Shown: piece after piece, positions 27,039 to 38,620 of the stretch | Layout: each line of letters opens with the position of its first letter | Numbering within the stretch: the stretch's first letter is position 1 | Assembly (NCBI GenBank): GCA_024336345.1 | Contig: JANFOG010000002.1 | Span: 4,092,001-4,156,000, forward strand | Length of the DNA stretch: 64,000 nucleotides | Direction of reading: 5' to 3' | Source: Mariannaea sp. PMI_226 | Taxonomy: Eukaryota; Ascomycota; Sordariomycetes; Hypocreales; Nectriaceae | The notes under the pieces: model-generated | What the model was told of the DNA's origin: nothing | The model's input: only the letters and a program-made list of their open reading frames with translations | The model's database searches: none | Translations under genes and position numbers: made by a program

Positions 27039-27442
27039 GAATCGCCATTACTGCTTGTGGCCCGCGTGTTAAGTGCTTGCTTTGCTGGCTTGCTTGTCCC
27101 ATTGATTACCTACCCAAGTAAATTTGGCTGGTACCTAGCCCTTGACCAAATCTTGCGCTCATCCAACCCTCTTTTTGCAAGCCTAAACCATCCCCAACCA
27201 TCTCTTCTTCTCCCTCCGCTTCCCATTGACGACTTGTCTTCTCTTGCCTTCCATTTCCTCATCCTTTCCTTTCCTCTTCGACAAGATACTGTCTTGCTTC
27301 TCCCCTCTATCAACAATCAAGATCCACACAATTCTCAGCCAGTCAGTGAACAGCTCCTCCCCGCCGCCGCCCTTTTTTCTGCACACAACCGCAAAGCTCC
27401 CTAGATTTGCAGCTGGCTAACTCAACACCGCGCACTACAGAC

Positions 27443-28381
27443 ATGTTGGAAGCACGACTTGAGCAGGCTAACATCCTGAAGCGAGTCGTTGATGCAATCA
27501 AGGACCTTGTCCAGGACTGCAACTTCGACTGCAATGACACAGGCATCGCGCTCCAGGCCATGGATAACTCCCATGTTGCCCTCGTGTCCATGATGCTCAA
27601 GGCTGACGCCTTCTCCCCATACCGCTGCGATCGCAACATCTCCCTCGGAGTCAACCTTACCTCCTTGACCAAGGTCCTGCGTGCCGCCCAGAACGAAGAC
27701 ATGCTCACACTCAAGGCTGAGGACGGCCCAGATGTTCTGAACTTAATGTTCGAGAGCGCTGAGAACGACCGTGTAAGCGAGTACGATCTCAAGCTCATGG
27801 ATATCGATCAGGAGCACCTCGGTATCCCGGATACCGAATACGCTGCTACCATCACGATGCCTGCTGCTGAGTTTCGACGTATTTGCACCGACTTGAACGC
27901 CATGTCAGAGTCTGGTATGTTCTCCTTCTACACCCTCCACCTGCCATGCCCATTCCTACGTAACAGAAAAGAGACATCAGAACTAATACCCAATCTCTCT
28001 CATATGCAGTTAGCATCGAGGCCTCCAAGGACGGTATCAAGTTTTCTTGTAATGGTGACATTGGTAACGGTTCCGTTACGCTTCGAAGCCATACCAATGT
28101 CGAAAAGCCGGAGCTTAACGTCGACATTGAGCTGACTGAGCCTGTCTCTCTGACCTTCTCTCTCAAGTATCTTGTCAACTTTTGCAAGGCCGCTGCCCTT
28201 GCCAGCCAGGTCAAGATTTGCCTTTCCAACGAGGTGCCGCTCTTGGTTGAGTACGATGTGACATCGGGTAGTTATCTTCGCTTCTATCTTGCGCCCAAGG
28301 TCAGTCACAACCCTGTTTATTTCTATCTGATGATATGCACAATTCGCTAACGAGGATTCACAGATTGGCGATGACGAGTAA
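27443..28381 (+). CDS. PCNA: Proliferating cell nuclear antigen (PCNA)
   Basis: Three exons (27443-27914, 28010-28299, 28364-28381) give 259 residues, the usual fungal PCNA length. The trimeric sliding clamp encircles DNA and tethers replicative polymerases and repair factors in the nucleus. The start (MLEARLEQA) and the two-domain clamp fold with its interdomain region are recognisable. The C-terminus (LAPKIGDDE) is encoded partly in an 18-bp last exon; its short acidic tail is slightly changed from the common KIEDEE type. A GACGCGTC box lies upstream, fitting S-phase transcription. The start is the first ATG giving the conserved N-terminus; an in-frame stretch upstream has no ATG. Confidence 0.97.
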
Positions 28382-29885
28382 GATGCACACCTTAAGTCAA
28401 GCTACCTACTTCTCGCAAGCGTCAAGGCTGTGGCGGCGTTACATGGATCGGGGAGAAAGTTGTGTCAAAGGGAACAAATACCAGGGAATTATTTACGAGG
28501 GAAAGTCAAAAGGGGCCGGAAGGGAATGTTGGCCTCGACTTGGGAGTCACTGTAACCACAACAAGGGGATGCTTCAGAATCTGCGCTGTATATCCAATGG
28601 CTTGCTGTGGACAAGCTTGTTTGTATGTACTTTCCAGGAGCTGGGCTATCTATCCCCGACACGATAATGATTTGAAAGCCTGTGTTTTTATTTTTCTCGG
28701 TCGGTTTTTAGGTCAACTCATCACACACCATGATGATCTGGTCGAATTAACAGTCAGTTGGTTGGCCGGCTGGTTGCTGACTGGCTGGGTGGCTGGCGAT
28801 TTCGACTATGTGCACCTTGCTTTCTGCATGCTCTGAACATTCGCGTATGCGACATGATATTTTCAGAACACATCCAGATTGGACATAGAGCGTTTTCGAG
28901 GCAGTGATGGCGGAGAAGAAAATTGTCAGAAACACAATGGGTGTACCGTGGCTAGTAGCCGCTGGCATTTCGCAGGCTATGTGGAAGATGTCCACTTTGA
29001 AAATATAGACTATTGTCCCGGTATCACGAACAGTCCGATTGAGTGTTTTAAGTTTTAACTGGTTCGGACACTGGCAAACCTCAATCTCCGTTGTCCCCCC
29101 TTCCCTGATAGTTTTACTTAGGGATCCTTTGGGGAGGTGAGGTTTCCTTCCGCTAGGAACTTCTATCCAGTCAATTATTGGTTATCAAGTCGAGCACGAC
29201 TGGAGACGATAGAAGTGAGGGTGGGGGTAAAGAAAACGCATCCCATCGGATCTTGGCGGGGTATATGGAGTCTCGGTCTCTCCAAGCTAATTCACTAAAT
29301 TAATTAGGTCACTTGCCGTCACTTTGATTCGAGTCACAAGTCCATTGAATCAGTCATCCCTCGTTGCAGTGCATAGCACCAAGGCCCCATTTCCTCCGTC
29401 TCTTTCACTCTTCCTCCCTGCGTCCTTTGTAGTTGAAACAGGGTCCTCTGGGTGAAATTTCTTTTCCTCCAGATACATACCTAGGTACCTAACTATTTTA
29501 CGCAGGTCGCACTCGCAAACGGAGTACCGAACCTGGCATCGGCAATTACGGCCCATTCGCTCTCTCCCCACAAACGTCGAATAGGCCGTCAGTCAGTCAA
29601 TCAGTCAGTCTCTCTTCACTCTTATCGATAAGCACCCCTCGAGGTCAACTTGAGTCAACTCGAACTCTCCAACGCCCTCTAATCCAAGTGTCTTTTCTTG
29701 ACGTCTACGGAAATCGTGCCTGCATACGATATCTGATCAGTCGAGGCCCTCGCTCATATTTGTTCACCCTGCGGTACCTTGCTCACGCGTCACGAAGTCT
29801 TCCACCCGTTTGGCGCAGTTGTATCATCCCCCCACCAAGAGAATTTCCCATCTGGACCTGGCCTATCTGGGAGATTTGAGTAGTT
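28382..29885. other. Intergenic: PCNA 3' region and BUD16 promoter
   Basis: Holds a GGCTGG-rich stretch (28758-28798), a TAGGTACCTA-like palindrome (29481) and a GTCA repeat (29588-29610). Open frames here are short and lack coding character. Confidence 0.6.
29588..29610. repeat. GTCA tetranucleotide microsatellite
   Basis: About five copies of GTCA/ATCA, one imperfect, in the 5' leader or promoter of the pyridoxal kinase gene, about 280 bp before its start codon. Confidence 0.8.
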
Positions 29886-31281
29886 ATGTCGCAACCTCTC
29901 CCAATTCCCGACACGCGAGTTCTAGCTGTCGCGAGCCATGTACGAGCCCTAAATTGCCGTTCTCTCACACATCCAGGGACTTCTTTTTAGCTGACTCTTC
30001 TGTGCTTCCTCAGGTCGTCTCTGGGTAAGATCCGGCCCTCACCTTACAAACCGTCTAGCTCGCTCGTGTCGACACCCCCCCAGAGAACTCGTCGTAATTC
30101 TAACGTGTCCGGTTTTTTTCTTCTTAGATATGTTGGCAATAAAATTGCCGTCTTTGTCCTGCAGTCGTTAGGGTGTGATGTTGCGGCACTCAACACCGTG
30201 CAGTTTAGTAAGTACTATTCTCTTGTGGACAAGAGCATCTCGACACCAAATCAGCCAATGATATGTAAGGTCTAACCCTTTTTTTCTTCATAAGGTAACC
30301 ATACTGGCTACGGACAATGGAAAGGAACAAAAGTTTCTGCCCAAGAAATTCTTGATCTCTACCAAGGCCTGAAGCAGTCATACCTCGATAATTTTGACAT
30401 GATGCTCACCGGCTATATACCTGGGGCCGAGGCTGTCGATGCAGTTGGAAAGATCGGTTGTGAACTCAAGGAAAAGTCAAAAGCAAACGCCGGCTCTTTC
30501 TTTTGGGTTCTTGACCCTGTCATGGGCGACAACGGTCAGCTCTACGTTGCCCAGGATGTCGTTCCTGCTTACAAGAAGCTCATCCATCATGCGGATCTAA
30601 TCCTACCAAATCAATTCGAAGCTGAGTATGCTTGCACCTTTCCTGCATTGATGTAATGGCCTCCCTTCGCCTGTTTCCATACTGACAAATAATTGAAGAC
30701 TTCTCTCCGAGACCAAAATCACGGATATGGATAGCCTTACTAAAGCCATCCAAGCCTTGCATGACAAATACAAAGTCCCTCATATTGTTATCACATCAGT
30801 CAATCTCGAAGCTCCTGATCACCCGCCTTCTCACCTTTCCGTTGTCGGCTCAAGCATGACCTCCACTGGCAAAGCCCGCCTCTTCAAGATTGTTTTCCCC
30901 TCCATTGACTGCTATTTCAGCGGCACTGGCGACATGTTTGCCGCCCTCATGGTAACTCGCATGCGTGAGGCCGTCCATCACGCAGATGGGGAACTCGCCT
31001 CTACCCCCAGCTGGCTAAGCGAGGACAGCGTTCCCGCCACCGAACTACCGCTTGCCAAGGCTGCAGAAAAGGTTCTCGCGAGCATGAATGAGGTTTTGTC
31101 AAAGACAAGCCAAGGCATGCTCAAAGTCATGGACCGAACAACAAATGGCATGTCACCTGAGGACCGCGATGATGAGAAAAAGTCACGCCTAGTAATGAGT
31201 AAAGCTGCTGAACTGCAGTTGGTTAGGAACCTCGACTGCTTACGCTCACCGTCGAACAAGTTTCCGGCTAGAGCAATGTGA
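29886..31281 (+). CDS. BUD16: Pyridoxal kinase (Bud16 type)
   Basis: Phosphorylates pyridoxal, pyridoxine and pyridoxamine in vitamin B6 salvage to make PLP. Five exons: 29886-29939, 30014-30024, 30128-30207, 30295-30625 and 30699-31281, giving 352 residues. The N-terminal SHVVSGYVGN signature is rebuilt across the first three exons, including an 11-bp micro-exon. INTVQF-SNHTGYG-like substrate loop, DPVMGDNG and the catalytic SGTGD motif (Asp about residue 237) are present. Introns 3 and 4 end in AAG rather than the usual CAG/TAG. Length and motifs fit ribokinase-fold pyridoxal kinases. It lies downstream of PCNA and converges on the dUTPase gene, 300 bp away. Confidence 0.92.
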
Positions 31282-31581
31282 TAAAAGAGATGGAAGATAT
31301 GTTTGAATAGATTACGAATTGGATTCCAAGGCGTCATACACAAAGACTTAGATAGAAGCGCATGCAATAAATGATAAGAGACTTGGCATTGTATTCGCAT
31401 TTCCATTCATTTGTCTATGATATGATGTGTCCTGTCTTTCCGTCCCAATCCCACTTTATGAACCCACAACTAAAAATGAATACCGATACTAATAAAAATG
31501 GACTACCTAGTGAGGTTTCGTATACGCAAAAAGAGTGAGTGGCGTCTTCACGACGTTCAACTCATATATCAACGTCTCTCA
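31282..31581. other. Short intergenic spacer between convergent genes
   Basis: 300 bp of AT-rich 3' flanking sequence between BUD16 and DUT1. No feature seen. Confidence 0.6.
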
Positions 31582-32176
31582 TTAATTATGGCCAGTGCTG
31601 CCAAAGCCACCAGCGCCGCGAACGCTCTCAGCCAACTCTTGGACTTCAACGACCTCGGGGGTGTAGATGCGCTCGAGGACGAGCTGGGCAATACGGTCTC
31701 CCTCCTTGATCTCGAAATCGATGTCGGAGTGGTTGAAGAGGAGGACCTTGACCTCACCTCGGTAATCGGCGTCGATAACGCCAGCGCCGGTGTCGATGAA
31801 GTGCTTGGCAGCGAGACCGGAACGAGGTGCGATACGACCATCTATGGTATCCATGGTTATTAACGTCTTCAATTGAGGCAGAGGGGAGGAGAGGTGGTGG
31901 AGGGGGCGAGGAAGGCAACTCACAAGTTCCCTCTGGAACAGCCATGCTAATGTCGGTGCTGACAAGAGCCTTGCCACGAGCAGGGATTGTGGTATCACGA
32001 GCAGCATACATGTCGTAGCCAGCGGCGAAAGCGCTACCACGGGTAGGCAAGCGGCCCTTGTCTGAGAGCTTCTTGATCTGGAGAGGAATTGGGTCCATTG
32101 CAGGGACAGTCTTGACGCGCTTAGCGGGGGGAGACGAGATGGTGCTAGTGTTGTTGATTGAGGCTTCGGCAGTCAT
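31582..32176 (-). CDS. DUT1: Deoxyuridine 5'-triphosphate nucleotidohydrolase (dUTPase)
   Basis: Hydrolyses dUTP to dUMP and pyrophosphate, keeping uracil out of DNA and supplying dTMP synthesis. Two exons: 31924-32176 and 31582-31841, with an 82-bp intron (GTGAGT...TAG) splitting the Tyr codon before GRIAPRSG; 170 residues. All five trimeric-dUTPase motifs are visible in order: AGYDMYAA (1), RIAPRSGLA (2), GVIDADYRG (3), GDRIAQLV (4) and [10 protein letters not shown] (5). The N-terminal extension is short and carries a basic PPAKRVK stretch that could be a nuclear signal. Three ACGCG elements sit 157-188 bp upstream, suggesting G1/S control shared with PCNA. Confidence 0.97.
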
Positions 32177-32332
32177 GTTGATTGTGAATGTGAGAGGCAG
32201 AAAATAAAAAGTCAGTTATGTATGGGGAAAGCAATTGAAGTTGTTGTTGGCTCTTGGGGTCATGATGAAAGAGAAAATCCGTTGGGATCAACTAAATTTC
32301 TAGTATAAAGACCAGCGTAGCTCAGGTAATTA

Positions 32333-32376
32333 ACGCGACCTAAGGTTGCGACGCGGTGTAACGCGAATTGACCAAT
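32333..32376. promoter_or_regulatory. Triple ACGCG (MBF/SBF-like) cluster plus CCAAT box upstream of DUT1
   Basis: ACGCGA at 32333, ACGCGG at 32351 and ACGCGA at 32361 lie within 34 bp, followed by CCAAT at 32372. They are 157-200 bp upstream of the DUT1 start codon on the minus strand. ACGCG is the core of MCB sites and overlaps SCB-like sites; dUTPase genes are commonly S-phase regulated. Confidence 0.55.
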
Positions 32377-32729
32377 CACAGACACCCAAGTCCGGTTGAA
32401 GTGCGAAAGCTGGTCCATGACGAGGGATGGAACATACTACACGCGAAGGAGGCTGGAAGTTCAGCTCCGCCTGATGCGACCAAGAGGAGGTTGGGAAAGA
32501 AGAAAGAAGAACAAAAAGTAAAAAGGAAAGTGAAGACTAATGTGGCAAGGAAATAGATGCGTTGAAGTTTAGAGTATCTTCAAGCAAGAATAATGAAGCT
32601 GCCAAAGGCAACAAAACATGTTGACAAAGTTACCATCATGCATATGCAAAATTGGTGTTTTTCTTCACAGTCGATTAAAAATTATAGAAAAATTCATATT
32701 GATATCATTTATCATCAGACAGATTATAC

Positions 32730-33801
32730 CTATCCCTCCAACTCTCGTCCAAAGTCAATTAATCGAAGTTTGGTCGCATCTTTGGGGTGGAACTGTGCAA
32801 CTTTAGATCGGACAAGGAACCGCGCCACTGCTGATTCTCTAGGTAGCTGAACGTAAGACGCCACCGTATCTCCCTTGGCGCTTGAATGTGTATTGAGAAG
32901 CTCTTCGGTGAGTTGTCTCATCTCTGCCGCTGCCGCTGTAACCTCGTCTTGGTGTCCGGCACCTCCAGCACTACCGCCGCCGCCGCCCTCATCCCCATCC
33001 CCAGCCTGGCCCCAGATCTCATCGATACGTTGCTGCCGTTTGCCGTCCTGGTCCGGACCATCTTGGGCTTTTTTCAGCTTTCCTTGGGAGTTGAAGCCAG
33101 CCGCGAGATCGTCACCGTCCAGGTCCATGAGATCGCCTACGACGGGACCACCGAGTTCCTCGGCCGCAAGCATTGGCGCAAGGGTGTTGTTGATAAATCC
33201 GAGAAGGACCTTCATTAGCCTCGATGTTTCGCGATTGTACCCTTTCCCCTTCTCCTTCAGCTCCTCGAGGCGCTCTCTTGCGCCGTCCTCAGGGCTCACC
33301 TCCACGCTGGTCTCTAACTCGGTGCGCAGAGACTCGATTCGCTTTCCAAGCGCATCCTTGAGCTGGAGTTGATCCTTCAGTCTTGCCTGGTCGGCTTCCA
33401 GCTGGCGCGCGACCTGGTCATGGCTCACGCGCTGCGATGCCAGATACGCATTGGACTCCAGGATTGTTTTATGCGTCTGACGCAGGGTCAACAGGGCCGG
33501 TAGCAGAGACCCCGGAAACGGCAGGAAAGGTTCGGAATCCGTCACCTCGTCCAGAGCTGCCTTGATCACTTGAGCCTGGCCTGCCAGAGTTTTAGGAAGC
33601 TCATCCTGCTTCGACCGGAGCTATCCACCAGTCAATGTCTGACAAACCAAAATAGACGTGTCAAAAAAGGGGAGGGGGGCGTGAACATACATTTCTCAAT
33701 TCGGTCTCATGTTCTCGAACCTTCTTCTGAAGTTCTTTTAAGGTACGGTCAAGATTGGCGGTGTAAAGCTGCGTCTCTGCGCGTTGAGTCCTGGAATTCA
33801 T
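32730..33801 (-). CDS. FTA4: Fta4-like kinetochore (Sim4/CCAN complex) subunit
   Basis: Two exons: 33691-33801 (37 residues) and 32730-33620, separated by a 70-bp intron (GTATGT...TAG); 333 residues. The first exon and start of the second encode a coiled coil. A hydrophobic segment with the pattern LPFPGSLLPALLTLR follows, then a second long coiled coil. The C-terminal third has a Gly/Ala-rich linker and ends in a short basic segment. This order resembles the fungal Fta4/CENP-50 family of the inner kinetochore Sim4 complex; I recall the LLPALL segment as typical, but there is no catalytic motif to confirm it. It lies tail-to-head behind DUT1. Another centromere coiled-coil family is the main alternative. 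Confidence 0.6.
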
Positions 33802-35620
33802 GGTTGTGTTGTTCTCGTGGGAGCACGGTCACTCAGTCCCGCGACCGCGAGTATTGTTTTCCTTCGTTATTTTGGTTTTCTGTTTCTCTTTTATGGTCGT
33901 GTATTTTGCTCTATCCCAAAATCAAGAAATATTGATTCCACTCAGTATCATTCATATTCAGGATGAGTGATGGAATGCACGTGAGTGTATGATCCCTTAT
34001 TTCCTACGGATCGGGTGAGAAATAACAAGCCGGGTGCCGATTGCTGGTGGTAAAGTCGTGGCGCAAAGCGCTGTTGATTGGGTAGAGGTGCTACCAATGA
34101 GTGTGCTTTCAAGAGACAGACGGCGGGGATGAGCTTCTCCAGCTAACTACGGACCTGACTGCCTGGAATAGCTATCAATTCAGCTCTCAACACGGTCGTT
34201 GAAGAATACAATAAATCCTGCTCGGAACATCTCCGGCTCTTCTTGGCGCAATAAGCAATTATTCACTTCCAAAGCGAAAAAATAAAAATGTTTTTACCGG
34301 AAGAAATGAGAAGTGATGAGAAGTACATTTTTCCTAAACGGAGCACACGATCTGAAACAATATACCTGGAAAGACTTTTAATGCCCAGAGTATTTTTATT
34401 ACGCGCCATTGACCTTCATTTAAGACCACCTCTCATGGTACAGCTGGTGGAACATGCGCCGAGGCTTCATGCACTGTACATCGCAGCCCGCAAGGCATCG
34501 ACAGGGGTGCTTAGTGGTGCTGGAGCTTCCCCCCCCGGAGCCCTGGAAGCAAGCGCTGGTTGGCCCCGGGCTCGGACGATCACGGGAGTCTCCGCACTGT
34601 GTGCAATATTGCTCCGACCGCTGATTGCCGTTAGATGATGGCCTTACACGTGACCTTGCCAGCACATCCAACATCCCATACCGCTTCTGGTTTCAGCTGC
34701 TTCTCCCGAACTTTCTACCAAACTCCAAGAGCTCCATTCTCTCGTCCCCGACGCCACGACCTTGGTCATCGCCCACCACCCCCCCTCCAGTCGGTCGCCG
34801 ACTTTTCTCATCTTCTCCATTGCCAGCGATCATCGTAGAATCACCTTGACGTCTTTTTCTTGACCTCCCCCCCTTCCCCCCCCCTTCTTTCCGGACTGCT
34901 TCTCGTTTGTCGTTCCGCCTGCCCCCCCTTGTCCGCCGTGCGCGCAAGCTACCATTCATCGCAATCACCATTGCCATTCGAACCTTCTTTCAGATCGCCA
35001 TCCATCCGTGGAATCGCTGCGCCATCTTTCTCGCATCATTTCTTTCCACATTGTGGTCAGAGATTTGCGACACAAGAGTCCCTCACATTTGCCAGGCACC
35101 GGCAGCTGATTGGAGATTGTTTGCGGCATTCAGGAACCCGTGGTCATAAGGTTTGAGCTGAGCACTTGCCTCTTCCTTTCTGCTTTTCAGACCTCCGTCC
35201 CAGCATCGATTTGTCGCTTCACCTCCTCTCCTCAACCACCCACAAATCATCATCTCCCGCCTTCTTCCTTCCCGCCCACCGTCTGCGAAATCTTCCGGGT
35301 ATTATCACTCCGACACCCGTTGCAAGACTTCTGGAAACCCGCCCTGAGTCCGAGAAAAGGATTACCCTTAGAGATCACCTTCTACTCCCACTCAACCCGT
35401 CACTCCGTCACTCCTCTGGGCAGCGCCCTTCACGACATCAGTCACTTCACGAATTACTGCACCGAAAGCGCGACCCCATCGATCCAAAGTCACTACACCA
35501 GCACGTTTTCCTTCGAAAACCCCCTGAGTGTAAATAAGACGAGAATAAAGATCCATTCAACCGAATAAGACCATTCGAACGTGATCCAAATTTGAATATC
35601 TAAAAAAAACAAGAAGAAAA
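33802..35620. other. Intergenic: divergent promoters and a long pyrimidine-rich leader
   Basis: About 1.8 kb between two divergent genes. From about 34680 to 35550 the + strand is very C/T-rich with scattered short open frames, among them one at 35110-35568 that ends about 50 bp before the KH-protein start. This looks like a long 5' leader, possibly with a spliced upstream exon, not a gene. Confidence 0.55.
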
Positions 35621-37097
35621 ATGTCTGCCTCGCCAACCCAACCCACCCAATCGGTTAAGCGACCCCTCGAGGAAGCATCCTCGCCTTCTCGCGCTACTGA
35701 CCAACCTGATGCCAAGCGACCTGCGCTCGACAAGGTGATCAAGCACGATGACGATGTGGAAGTCCCCGAAGCTCCCGCCGAGCCCGCTGTTGAACCCCAG
35801 GAGCAGAACGGTGATGAGAAGACCAATGGCACTGTCAAGTCCGACCATGATGATACCCCCGCTGCTGACGATGCTTCGGATTCTAAAGCTGTCGCCGCCA
35901 CGGCCGCCGTCTCAACCTCCAATGCAGTCACATCCGCTTCAGCCCACGACGAAACTTCCTGGATCCACATCCGGGCTGTCATCTCTAGCCCAGAGGCGGC
36001 AACTGTGATTGGAAAGGGAGGTGAGAATGTTTCGAACATCAGAAAGCTATCCAACGCCAAGTGCACTGTAAGCGACTATCAGAAGGGCGCCGTAGAGCGC
36101 ATCCTCACTGTCAGTGGAATTGTCGATGCAGTGGCCAAGGTGGGTTTTATTCTTAGATATCCGATCAAGTGATTCGTATCTGCGTACTAATCGTGCCCAG
36201 GCTTTTGGTCTGATCATTCGCACTCTCAACAACGAGCCGCTCAACGAGCCCTCCACCGCGTCATCTAAAACCTATCCCCTCCGGCTCCTCATCCCTCACA
36301 TCCTCATCGGATCTATCATTGGTAAGGGCGGAGCTCGCATTCGTGAGATCCAGGAGGCTTCTGGGGCGCGCCTCAATGCCTCCGACTCCTGTCTCCCCAT
36401 GTCCAGCGAGCGTTCTCTGGTTGTCATGGGCGTTGCTGATGCTGTTCACATTGCCACTTACTACGTTGGCAGCACCCTGCTCGAGCAGTTGAACGACCGA
36501 TTCGGTGGCCCAGCCGCCTCAGCTTATGCTACTCGAAGTGGCGCTCCAGCTGGCTCCATTCCCGGAGGCATGCAGGTTGTACCTTACTGCCCGCAACCCG
36601 CTTCTGGACACTACGGTCGAAGCGAAAACTACGGACGACACAACGAGCGACGCTCCCACCACATGCCACCTGCGCCTTACCCTCAGCAGTACCCCCACGC
36701 GGCACAAGGAAACCCCGTGGTGCCCATGCAATATGGTGCGCAGGGAGGGGCCTATGGTGCTCAGCCCCATATGCAGCCTCATATGGCCCCTCATGTTGGT
36801 CCTCAGCCTCATGGTGCCCCGACTGCGCAACCCATGGCTGGAGCAATGCCCGGAGGTCCCATCACCCAGCAAATCTACATCCCCAACGACATGGTCGGTG
36901 CCATTATTGGCAAGGGTGGACAGAAGATCAACGAGATCCGTCAAATGAGCAACAGCGTCATTAAGATTAACGAGCCACAGGACAATAGCAACGAGCGCCT
37001 GGTTACGATTACCGGAACGGAGGAAGCTAACCGCATGGCGCTCTATATGCTCTATTCTCGACTTGGTGAGGTGCAAAACAGAACCACCGGCAACTAG
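35621..37097 (+). CDS. Triple KH-domain RNA-binding protein (PCBP/hnRNP K, Pbp2/Rnc1 type)
   Basis: Two exons: 35621-36139 and 36201-37097 (61-bp intron); 471 residues. A roughly 110-residue acidic, low-complexity N-terminus precedes KH1 (GKGG about residue 131). KH2 follows (GKGG about 213), then a His/Gln/Pro/Gly-rich linker, and KH3 near the C-terminus (GKGG about 411). Each KH domain has the invariant GxxG loop after a VIGKGG- or IIGKGG-like helix, so all three should bind single-stranded RNA or DNA. Yeast Pbp2 and fission yeast Rnc1 share the three-KH layout and act in mRNA stability and telomere biology. The start follows a 5' region with A-rich context (AAGAAAAATG). Confidence 0.9.
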
Positions 37098-37322
37098 ATT
37101 TCTAACCCGTGCGCCCTTTCATAGAATCGGAGAAACATCGCATCTAACTCTCTAACCACGACGAACGACGATCCTCCGATTCCGTCTACAAAATACACTT
37201 CCCCTTAACTGGGACGGTAGTTGCTTAAGTAGTATGATATTTAAAAAAGAAAACAGGCGGGGTTGATTGGTTGGTGATGATCATATTGATTATATGTGTG
37301 GCAGAAATTGAGGAAAGGTATA

Positions 37323-37685
37323 TTACTGCACAGGTCTCTCGAACCCTAATAAGCCTAAGGGGCGAATGTTTTGTTTGTTTTTAGGAGGAGGGGTTGACGG
37401 GAAGTGGTCGAGAGGACGCCTGATTCTGCGACCCGAGTTTGCGGCTTCATGGTACCAGGGGTCTGGGGCGGTTGGAAGGGCATAGACAGGTGTATCAGGC
37501 TGGGAAATTCGCATTTCATCGAATGGGACGGACGAGCTGGCGAAGGTGAAATTGTTCGGTCGGAAAGGGAGGGTCTCATTGTCACGATTTGATAGCTCCC
37601 AAGGTACTCGATTATAATGGCGCAATTGATTTATATTCTTCTTCCTAAGCTCGTACCAGATTCCCATGAGCTCATTTGCGGTCAT
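37323..37685 (-). CDS. Possible small hypothetical protein
   Basis: A 120-codon open frame starting at ATG 37685, between the 3' ends of the KH-protein gene and the alpha/beta-barrel gene. The product is Pro/Asn/Arg-rich, has several Trp and Tyr and lacks low-complexity runs, giving it some coding look. It has no recognised domain and could be 3' UTR of the minus-strand gene upstream of it (37807-38620), or a terminal exon of an alternative transcript. Confidence 0.3.
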   Translation of the reverse strand: MTANELMGIWYELRKKNINQLRHYNRVPWELSNRDNETLPFRPNNFTFASSSVPFDEMRISQPDTPVYALPTAPDPWYHEAANSGRRIRRPLDHFPSTPPPKNKQNIRPLGLLGFERPVQ

Positions 37686-37806
37686 GAAGTAAGCATATAT
37701 GTCATGTATCCAAGACAATTAATTAGCTCTGGTGATACAGAGAGAAGCACATGAACGTCAGTGCTAACTGGCAATTGAACAATCGATGTCAACTCATCGC
37801 TAGCAT

Positions 37807-38620
37807 CTAGATCTTGTTAAGTGGAACATGGTACTGCAGTAGTGGACAGGTTAGTCAGATAGAGGTTTTCTGGTTGGTGTATATGGCATTGACAGAGAGA
37901 TATAAAAAATGCATGATTCGAACGTACCATCTCGAGCTTCTCTCGTCGGCTCATGAGCAAGTGAACGTGCTTATCAATGACTGACACACGCACACGGAGG
38001 TTAGTTTCAAAGCTGGATACAGAACATGCTCTCAGCCTAGAGCGTTGCTACTTACTGCTGTCGACACCCTTGTGGGCCATGTGAGCCTCCATGCTATCCC
38101 ATCCAAGGAGGATTCGCGAGGCGTGGCCAGCAATGACGGAAGGGTCTGGGTTAGGTGCCTGGTCGAACTCTCCTCGAGCCATGCCATGGTAGCCGCTTAG
38201 GCCAAAAGCATCCACAGGGTCGGCAAAGGGATGCATGCGCTCCTCGTGAAACTTCTCATCAGCGCCCCAGCATGTGCACACCTCAGTGCATGGTGCTGTC
38301 AGGGCGCCCTCGACGTTGTGGGTGTAAGTCGTCAGCTCAGTGAGCACAGGAGGCTCGGCGAGGACGGCACCGAGCTTGGCTTGCAAGTTTGCAGGGGCCT
38401 CAGAGGCGCCGAAGGCGATGGTGGCTTCTTTGGATTCCCACTCGATGATGAGCTGCCACTTCTTGGGATCCTCGATGACCTGGCCGAGGTAGAGCTGGAT
38501 GATGCCTGGGACGGCCTTTAGGCCCGGGACGACCTCGTCAAAGAAACCTTTGGGAGGAGTTGACACGTCCGGAGACAGGTCAGGGTTGAATTTGAGGAGA
38601 ACGAATTCGAGGAGAGCCAT
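37807..38620 (-). CDS. Small dimeric alpha/beta-barrel (ABM/Dabb-like) protein
   Basis: Three exons: 38056-38620, 37928-37980 and 37807-37833, joined by GTAAGT...CAG and GTACGT...CAG introns; 214 residues. Without splicing the frame would stop two codons into intron 1. The first 100 residues have the beta-alpha-beta pattern of stress-responsive or antibiotic-biosynthesis-monooxygenase-like barrels (an LLKF strand, then a helix, then W-Q-L-I-I-E-W). The second half repeats a similar pattern and has three Cys near the middle. No catalytic residue can be assigned, and I cannot name a function. Exons 2 and 3 add a basic helix (LLMSRREKLEM) and a short tail; their phase agreement supports them. 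Confidence 0.7.

Larger units (their letters stand above)
26190..27442. other. Intergenic: vezA 3' end and PCNA promoter/leader
   Basis: Contains CA-rich sequence (26328-26362), a 14-bp perfect palindrome (26947-26960), a GACGCGTC element (27031) and a C/T-rich leader (27170-27400) running into PCNA. No gene supported. Confidence 0.6.

Noticed and set aside
32320..32350. tRNA-like stretch (AGCTCAGGT) near DUT1
   Set aside because: No complete cloverleaf; the needed acceptor and T-arm partners are absent.
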